Source of the DNA: Clostridiales bacterium
GTDB lineage: Bacteria > Bacillota > Clostridia > Lachnospirales > JAITVM01
NCBI GenBank assembly: GCA_031285815.1
Contig: JAITVM010000060.1
Span: 1 to 8,428 of the forward strand
Length of the DNA stretch: 8,428 nt
Reading direction: 5' to 3'
The translations under genes and the position numbers were made by a program. Shown here one piece after another: positions 7,150 to 8,428 of this stretch. Numbering within the stretch: position 1 is the stretch's first letter; every line of letters begins with the position of its first letter. The notes under the pieces are model-generated. The model made no database searches. It had not been told where the DNA came from and worked only from the letters and a program-made list of their open reading frames with translations.

Positions 7150-7179
7150 AGTATACTACAAACCAAATGAGGGAGTAAA
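7150..7179 (-). promoter_or_regulatory. Candidate promoter of the kinase-regulator operon
   Basis: On the minus strand, TTTACT (7179-7174) and TATACT (7155-7150) are separated by 18 bases, near-consensus -35 and -10 hexamers. Transcription would start near 7143, leaving a leader of about 30 bases with the ribosome binding site. A second TATAAT at 7137-7132 is too close to that site to be useful. Confidence 0.4.
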
Positions 7180-7192
7180 GATTTGATTTATA

Positions 7193-7267
7193 TATGAAAA
7201 AAGTATTAATGTATAAAATAATATTCATTATGCACAAACCATACAAGAAAATTATGAAAATAGTATT
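7193..7267 (+). repeat. Paired direct repeat in the divergent regulatory region (candidate regulator sites)
   Basis: TATGAAAAAAGTATT (7193-7207) and TATGAAAATAGTATT (7253-7267) match at 14 of 15 bases and are exactly 60 bases apart. AraC-type regulators commonly bind direct repeats upstream of activated promoters. The second copy ends 21 bases before the candidate -35 of the binding-protein promoter, and the first lies 13 bases beyond the candidate kinase -35. Binding by the neighbouring regulator is inference. Confidence 0.5.
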
Positions 7268-7288
7268 GCATTATTAACAAATAATTCA

Positions 7289-7349
7289 TTTACATTCTAT
7301 AACCACAATGTTAAACTTTGTTTACGAAACATGGTAACAGAATTATTAT
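7289..7349 (+). promoter_or_regulatory. Candidate promoters of the solute-binding protein gene
   Basis: Two candidates are visible. The first is TTTACA (7289-7294), a 17-base spacer and TAAACT (7312-7317) preceded by a TGT extension, giving a leader of about 50 bases. The second is TTTACG (7321-7326), a 17-base spacer and TATTAT (7344-7349), which would start transcription only a few bases before the ribosome binding site. I favour the first because its leader is of normal length and the direct repeat lies just upstream. Confidence 0.45.
7319..7331. promoter_or_regulatory. Small palindrome at the predicted transcription start, possible operator
   Basis: TGTTT (7319-7323) and AAACA (7327-7331) form a perfect inverted repeat around ACG. 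It sits immediately after the first candidate -10 box and covers the second candidate -35, where a repressor would block transcription. It resembles LacI-family or catabolite-control operators in having a CG centre but does not match the cre consensus in length. Confidence 0.3.
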
Positions 7350-7373
7350 GGAATAAAAAAGGAGTGTATAAAA

Positions 7374-8428
7374 GTGAAAAAACTATTGAGTTTATCATTA
7401 TGTGCAATAATGGCTTTTAGCCTTTTGACCGGATGTGGCGGCAACACAGGCGCCGCACCAAGCGAACAAGCAGCTACAGGCAACACAACAGCCGGTTCAA
7501 CCGAAGAAAGCACGGCCCCTGATGAGGGTTCAGATGCTAATACCGAAGCTGCCCCTACGACTATTAAGGTTGCCAATTGGGACACCGCCACAATGCCTTA
7601 TATTACAGAAATGGTTGATGCATTTATGGCAAGCCACAGCGATATCAAAGTTGAAATCGTTGATATCCCTTCCGCAGACTATAATACAAAATTGAGCGTC
7701 ATGCTAAACGGCGGTTCTGAGGTCGATGCATTCTGGATCAAAGACGGCGACACAACAAAAGGTCTAAACGATAAAGGCCAATTGGCGGACATGGCAGCCT
7801 ATATTGAGCGGGATGGCGTAGACCTGGCTGATTATGCAGGTTTGGCGGAGCGTTTTATATTTGATGGCAAAACAGTAGCATTACCTGCACGTACTGATTA
7901 TTATGTTCTTTTCTATAACAAAGATATTTTTGATGCAGCAAATGTGCCTTACCCTACAAACGACATGACTTGGCAGGAATGGGAAGAACTTTGTGCACAG
8001 CTGACTTCTGGCGAAGGCGCAGAAAAAATCTATGGCGGGCATTTGCATACATGGCAGGCTTGTGTCCAAAACTGGGGCGTCCAAGATGGTGCACATACTA
8101 TTATGGATACTGATTACAGCTTTTTTAAACCTGCTTATGAAATGGCGATCCGGATGCAGGATGCTGGCACAATCATGGATTATGCAACATTAACCAGTGG
8201 CAGCATCCATTATTCCAGCCCGTTTCTTCAAGGTACTGTTGCAACATTGCCTATGGGGACCTGGTTTATGGCAACAATAATACAATCTAAAGATAAAGGT
8301 GAAAGTGACATCAACTGGGGCATTGCTACACTCCCACATCCGGATGGCGTTGAAGCCGGTTGGACTGTTGGCTCCGTGACACCATTTGCAATTAACGAAG
8401 CTTCCCCAAATAAAGACGCGGCATGGGA
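7374..8428 (+). CDS. Sugar-type ABC transporter solute-binding lipoprotein, 3'-truncated by the window
   Basis: The gene starts with GTG at 7374, 9 bases after GGAG (7361-7364), and runs open to the window end (351 codons). Residues 1-20 form a lipoprotein signal peptide (MKKLLSL, hydrophobic core, lipobox LLTG|C with C21), so the mature protein should be lipid-anchored outside the membrane. Residues 22-61 are a Thr/Ala/Glu/Gly-rich linker. From IKVANWD onward it resembles extracellular solute-binding protein family 1 (CUT1-type carbohydrate transporters): EMVDAFMASHSDIKVEI, LPARTDYYVLFYNKDIFDAANV, TWQEWEELCAQL and LPMGTWFM are typical landmarks. Family members usually have about 420-460 residues, so roughly the last quarter is missing. 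Permease genes are expected downstream but not seen. The divergent kinase/regulator pair very likely controls it. The substrate cannot be assigned. Confidence 0.9.
   Translation, partial: MKKLLSLSLCAIMAFSLLTGCGGNTGAAPSEQAATGNTTAGSTEESTAPDEGSDANTEAAPTTIKVANWDTATMPYITEMVDAFMASHSDIKVEIVDIPSADYNTKLSVMLNGGSEVDAFWIKDGDTTKGLNDKGQLADMAAYIERDGVDLADYAGLAERFIFDGKTVALPARTDYYVLFYNKDIFDAANVPYPTNDMTWQEWEELCAQLTSGEGAEKIYGGHLHTWQACVQNWGVQDGAHTIMDTDYSFFKPAYEMAIRMQDAGTIMDYATLTSGSIHYSSPFLQGTVATLPMGTWFMATIIQSKDKGESDINWGIATLPHPDGVEAGWTVGSVTPFAINEASPNKDAAW

Noticed and set aside
7319..7331. Catabolite-responsive element (cre) for CcpA
   Set aside because: The palindrome has a CG centre but is 13 bases with the wrong half-site pattern for the 14-base cre consensus, so it is kept only as a generic candidate operator.
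1..8428. CRISPR arrays, tRNA or rRNA genes, insertion sequences
   Set aside because: I saw no regularly spaced repeats, no cloverleaf or rRNA-like sequence, and no transposase reading frame or terminal inverted repeats.

Overview
The window looks like chromosomal DNA from a low-GC Gram-positive anaerobe, most likely a Clostridia (Lachnospiraceae-like) bacterium. The grounds are AT-rich intergenic DNA, strong AGGAGG-type ribosome binding sites, a YesM/YesN-type two-component system beside a lipoprotein sugar-binding protein, a VanW/G5 envelope protein, and a bacterial Roc-COR protein. This assignment is inference from gene content; no taxonomic marker is present.

Layout. (1) Bases 2-1639 (+): the 3' part of a large Roc-COR (ROCO) GTPase gene whose start lies before the window. 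After the COR domain comes a short Gly/Asn-rich motif resembling bacterial amyloid-type signalling motifs, then a small helical tail. (2) Bases 1657-1710: a long hairpin with an A tract on one side and a T tract on the other, placed to terminate both convergent genes. (3) Bases 1756-3374 (-): a membrane-anchored VanW-domain protein whose C-terminal G5 domain and acidic tail lie in the -1 frame. One A missing from an A5 run splits the gene in two. (4) Bases 3375-3794: a spacer with the VanW promoter and leader hairpin, a probable terminator for the two-component operon, and a 55-residue ORF that may be a gene remnant. (5) Bases 3795-7113 (-): an overlapping sensor kinase / AraC-type response regulator pair. 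(6) Bases 7114-7373: a divergent regulatory region with candidate promoters both ways and a 15-base direct repeat 60 bases apart. (7) Bases 7374-8428 (+): a GTG-started solute-binding lipoprotein of the sugar ABC transporter type, cut by the window end.

How the genes fit together. Units 5-7 form a familiar Firmicutes arrangement: a YesM-type kinase senses an extracellular signal, its YesN/AraC-type regulator binds the shared intergenic region, and the divergent operon (binding protein, presumably followed by permeases outside the window) imports a carbohydrate. The ROCO gene appears unrelated and more AT-rich by eye, as an accessory gene would be. The most unusual observations are the motif and possible internal start in the ROCO C-terminus, the homopolymer frameshift in the VanW gene, the spaced direct repeats, and the small ORF downstream of the response regulator.
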